From: Physcomitrium patens
Taxonomy: Eukaryota > Streptophyta > Bryopsida > Funariales > Funariaceae
Assembly: GCF_000002425.4 (NCBI RefSeq)
Contig: NC_037272.1
Location: forward strand, 13,590,174 to 13,654,173
Direction of reading: 5' to 3'
Length of the DNA: 64,000 nt
Shown: in pieces, positions 60,552 to 64,000 of the stretch
Layout: each line of letters starts with the position of its first letter
Position numbering within the stretch: position 1 is the first letter of the stretch
The notes under the pieces: generated by a model
Told to the model about the DNA's origin: nothing
The model's input: the letters and a program-made list of their open reading frames with translations, nothing else
The model's database searches: none
Position numbers and translations under genes: made by a program

Positions 60552-63398
60552 CATGGATATACATAAATACTCTAATAAATACCTATATAATTAGATAGAA
60601 GTAGGTAAAAGTAAATAAAGGTAAGTAAATTTCATAAGACCTTCTAAAAAAGCTTCTTAGAAGCTTTATAGATATTGTTTTGACTTAATATGTCTTTGTA
60701 GTTGATTGATAGGCTAGAAACTTCATCAATAAGTTAACTACGTGTTGATAGCTTACAAAAAAATTAATTATGTGGCGCACATATACAAAATTTGTTTTAC
60801 AAGTTAAGATATGTGTCTTACAAAGACAAGCTCTTAGTTAAGAAGACACATAGCTCTTAGTTAAGAATATATATGGAGGCAAGAATGAAGCCTTCTTCAC
60901 TCTTGTCAATGCCTTTTTAGTCTTTAATCTTATTTCAAGTCTTTCTAGTCTTCTTATTTTTGATAATAGCTATTCTAGTTCAATATTATATCATCTTTGA
61001 GTGTCTTTCTAATTCCTTTCAGTGACAAAAGAGTATATTGAGGATTTTCTTTCTTCAAGATTCATATCTTTAAAAATTTGACAAGAGTACTAACTTGCTA
61101 TTTTTATCCTATTTTAGAAGTGAGTAGATTATTCTACTTTTATTATTATATTTTGAAGGTTAGAGACTATCTATCTTTAAACAAAAAATCTTATTTTTTA
61201 ACATTGATTTTTTTAAAGAGAATAAATTATCTCTATTTATAGAAATTTTTATTTAGTATTAAAGGTTGTAGATTAATTTCTTGTAATTTAACTTTTTGAA
61301 TTTTTTTGAATTGTCTATGGAAGGAAAAATTATGGATGCTATTCTCAATGGAAGTAAAAATAGATTTGCAACTATTGTAGATCTTCATGAACTTGTCAAT
61401 ACTCTAAGAATAGAAATCTCATGTATTTTTAACATGAATCATAGAGGTACTATGCCTATGCCTATGGAATAAGTTTAGAGTCTTTAGCAAGAAGTTGTAA
61501 AATTGAAGGAAGTAAGCAAATCAACTTCACAACCAAATCCAAGGAGTTTTGCTTTTATAAATATGAATAAGACAAAGATTAGTATACTTAAGAAGTTTGA
61601 TTGAATAAGATAAAAATTTTGAAGATTTTTACAAGAAGTCAAGCTCTATTTAAGGTTACATCTCTTCTAACACATTGATGGATTTGCTCAATTTGGATTT
61701 ATAAGTACACTTCTATCAAAAAGTACTCTTTTTTAGTTTGCACCTTTAATAGAAAATGATTCACAACTTTTTTAAGATTTGAATTCATTCTTAAAATTAT
61801 TTAAAGTTACATTTAGAGAAAGTCATTGAAAAAGAGTAGTAGAGACTAAGCTCTTATTTTTACAATAAAGATCATAAATAGCTACCATATATGCTGCTGA
61901 ATTCCAAAACCTCACTTCCAATGTGGATTGGAATGACAAAGCCCTTATCAATCAATTTTGATATGGGTTGAAGTATAATACCAAAGATTTGTTACTAACA
62001 ATGCCAAAGGTAGAATCTTTAGAATAATTTATTGCTCAAGCCATTACATGCAACAATTGATTATTTGAAAGACATCAAGAAAAAAATTTGGTTAGAGAGG
62101 AACAAATCAAATAATGATGGTAGCTCCTAAATTCTCAAAAACTTATTCATCAAAGCCAAAAGCAATGCAAATTAATACGGTACATTTTAAATTCTTCATA
62201 GAATAGGAAAAGAGTTGACGACGTCAAGAGGACTTATGCTTATATTATGGAGAAGCTAAATATACTTTTCAGCATTATTCAAAGAAACAATGCAATCACA
62301 AAATGAGAAGCATGGTTGCCAAAGATGATAAGATGTCGAAAAATAAGTTTTTCCAGCTACAATAAGGATTGAGCAACTAGAATCTTGTATAACTTCTAGT
62401 AAAGATCCTATTCACTTCTCAGATCCCTCACTTTATTTTATAATAGAAGTTTATTTAGGATCAAAAAATCACAAAGTCTTAGCTTTGTTAGATTCAAGAG
62501 CCTCAATCCATTTTAGAAACAAAGATTTTGTCAAAAAACAAGAGATATTATTAATTAAAAAAACTAAACCTATACATGTAAAAGTCATAGATAATGATTT
62601 GCTATCTTTTGGAGATGTTACGTATGAGACTTTTCTTAAAGATATAGTAATTAAAGATCATAATAGCATAGTAATATTTAATATAATAAGTTCTCCATCA
62701 AACTCAATTATTTTAGTATTATCTTGGTTAGAAAAATATAATCCTCGAATAGATTGGTTTTCTCATAACCTTAACTTTTTTGATAGTTTAATCTAAAATC
62801 TTATTAGTTAAATAGAAATATATAAGTCTAGTACATTCAAATCCTTATTGATAGGTGCGAGAGCTTTTATGCATGCCACAAAAGAAACATTATCTTTTGC
62901 CTCATATGCCACATCTATTTTTGATTGCAAAAAGATGTCAAGTAATATTCCTAGTAAATATCAAGATTTTCAAGATATTTTTTGAAAAAAAAAATACAGA
63001 GATTCTTTTAAAGCACCAATCTTATGATTATTCTATAAATCTTTGCAAAAGAGCTCAACTATGATTTCGACCAAATTATAGCCTATCACAAAACAAGTTG
63101 GTTGTATTCAAAGTGTATATTGATGAAAACTTGGCTAAGAATTTCATATGTCATTCTAAATCTCCAATCAAAGCTCTTATTTTATTTTTGAAGGAAAAAG
63201 ATAGATCTTTGCAGATATATGTGGAGTATCAAAGATTCAACAAAATCACTATTAAGAATAGATATCCTCTACCTTTGATTTTAGGACTTCTTGATTAGCT
63301 AAATCAAACAAAGATCTATACAACTATAAATCTATAAAAAATATCTAATTTGGTATAGATCAAAGAAAGAGATGAATGACAAGTTGCATTTTGAACCA
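60552..63398 (+). mobile_element. M: family A element truncated in the reverse transcriptase
   Basis: 5' LTR about 60,552-61,074 (starts TATCATGG, has the GAAGCCTTCTTCACTCTTGTCAA region near 60,887-60,909), then TTGACAAGAGT (61,078-61,088), complementary over 11 bases to the LTR arm. Gag stretches (about 61,300-62,330, knuckle-like block near 62,240), protease region (about 62,440-62,790), and reverse transcriptase start (about 63,090-63,398) follow. Homology stops at about 63,398 and no 3' LTR is found in the window. It is old, AT-rich, and broken many times. Confidence 0.75.
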
Positions 63399-64000
63399 AT
63401 AAGCAATGAATGAAGATATCCATAATTACTTATTCCTTCGATTTTCATTTTTAGTTTTAGTGGGATTCCACAAGCAATTTAGAATTGGCGATTTCAACAA
63501 CTCAATGTGACAACATAGAACTGAGTTTTTTTTTTTTTTTTTTTTTATTTTATTTATAGACAATCTCATTCACAACCATCTTCATGAATTTAATTTTACA
63601 TGGATATTCGAAGTGCCCTACATTTGATTGTCTACATAGTTTACTATTTTCATATTTCCGTATGCAAATTCCAAAGGACATAGAAATAGAAACCATGAAT
63701 TTAATGGAGTTTGAAATGATTTGAATGCTTGAATATGTCAGAGAAGACCTTCATAAAAAAGGCATGATGGGCATTATGGAATATTTTTGTGATTCATGGG
63801 CTTCACAGCTGCAAATTTTTTATGGGAACCCTAAAATTGAAATCTTGGAAATATGCTTATGTCAGCAGTCAGTGCTCTAACAATCAAAGTCTCAGTAGTA
63901 ACACAAAAAAGTAAAAGCATCAAAAGAACTTTTGCTTTCTCCTACACTGTGTACGTGGGACTGCCACGTTGGTCAGTCTGTCTGGGAATTCGCAATTGGA
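63399..64000. other. Unassigned flank, T-rich tract then more mixed sequence
   Basis: A long T tract lies near 63,526-63,547. From about 63,780 the composition becomes more balanced, as it does before the helicase gene, so a host gene or its promoter could begin beyond the window edge. No frame or motif supports a call. Confidence 0.3.

Noticed and set aside
1-64000. CRISPR arrays, bacterial operons, tRNA or rRNA genes
   Set aside because: The repeats seen are LTRs, tandem minisatellites or microsatellites. No cloverleaf or rRNA-like stretch was noticed, and the gene structure is eukaryotic.

Overview
The window is from a land-plant nuclear genome. It holds one complete host gene, a seven-exon DEAD-box RNA helicase of the nucleolar RH7/PRH75 type (46,989-50,064, + strand), and almost everything else is decayed retrotransposon. 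Short GT-AG introns (124-262 bp), a telo-box in the 5' region, very AT-rich repeats around a GC-richer gene, and LTR elements whose chromodomain looks more like the fungal/non-seed-plant type than the usual seed-plant types all suggest a non-seed plant, perhaps a moss. That last step is inference.

Layout. 1-687: nothing recognised. 688-3,621: an internally deleted gypsy relic (J1) with a tandemly repeated LTR junction. About 3,700-4,800: a LINE reverse-transcriptase relic on the minus strand. 5,400-41,262: a nested stack of LTR elements. From outside to inside it is G0 (minus, a decayed chromovirus), G1 (minus, family A) in the LTR of G0, E (plus, 12,566-39,787) in G1, K (plus, family A, 15,095-31,881) in E, solo LTRs C1, D2 and C2 in K, and element A (plus, 16,075-22,426) in C1. 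A further solo LTR (C3) lies in E. About 41,900-46,400: AT-rich DNA with an inverted copy of a repeat also found near 6 kb. 46,400-50,560: the helicase gene. About 51,540-58,250: a Ty1/copia relic (L) that holds an inverted piece of family A, which itself holds an intact solo LTR. 59,870-63,398: two more family A relics. 63,399-64,000: nothing recognised.

The nest can be dated internally. By-eye LTR differences rise outward: about 2% for A (11 of 552), about 4.4% for K (about 24 of 541) and roughly 5-7% in the parts of E that I compared. Older layers have also lost more CpG.

The most interesting signals are in the repeats. Family A has a stretch just after its 5' LTR that is complementary to the expected start of its own transcript, which is the signature of Tf1-type self-priming. 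The same family has an extra reading frame of 134 codons between the chromodomain and the 3' LTR that I cannot assign. The E and C families make 4-bp target duplications, and four of five of these fit NCGT. A solo LTR near 55.5 kb is packed with TTC/GAA inverted units resembling heat-shock elements.
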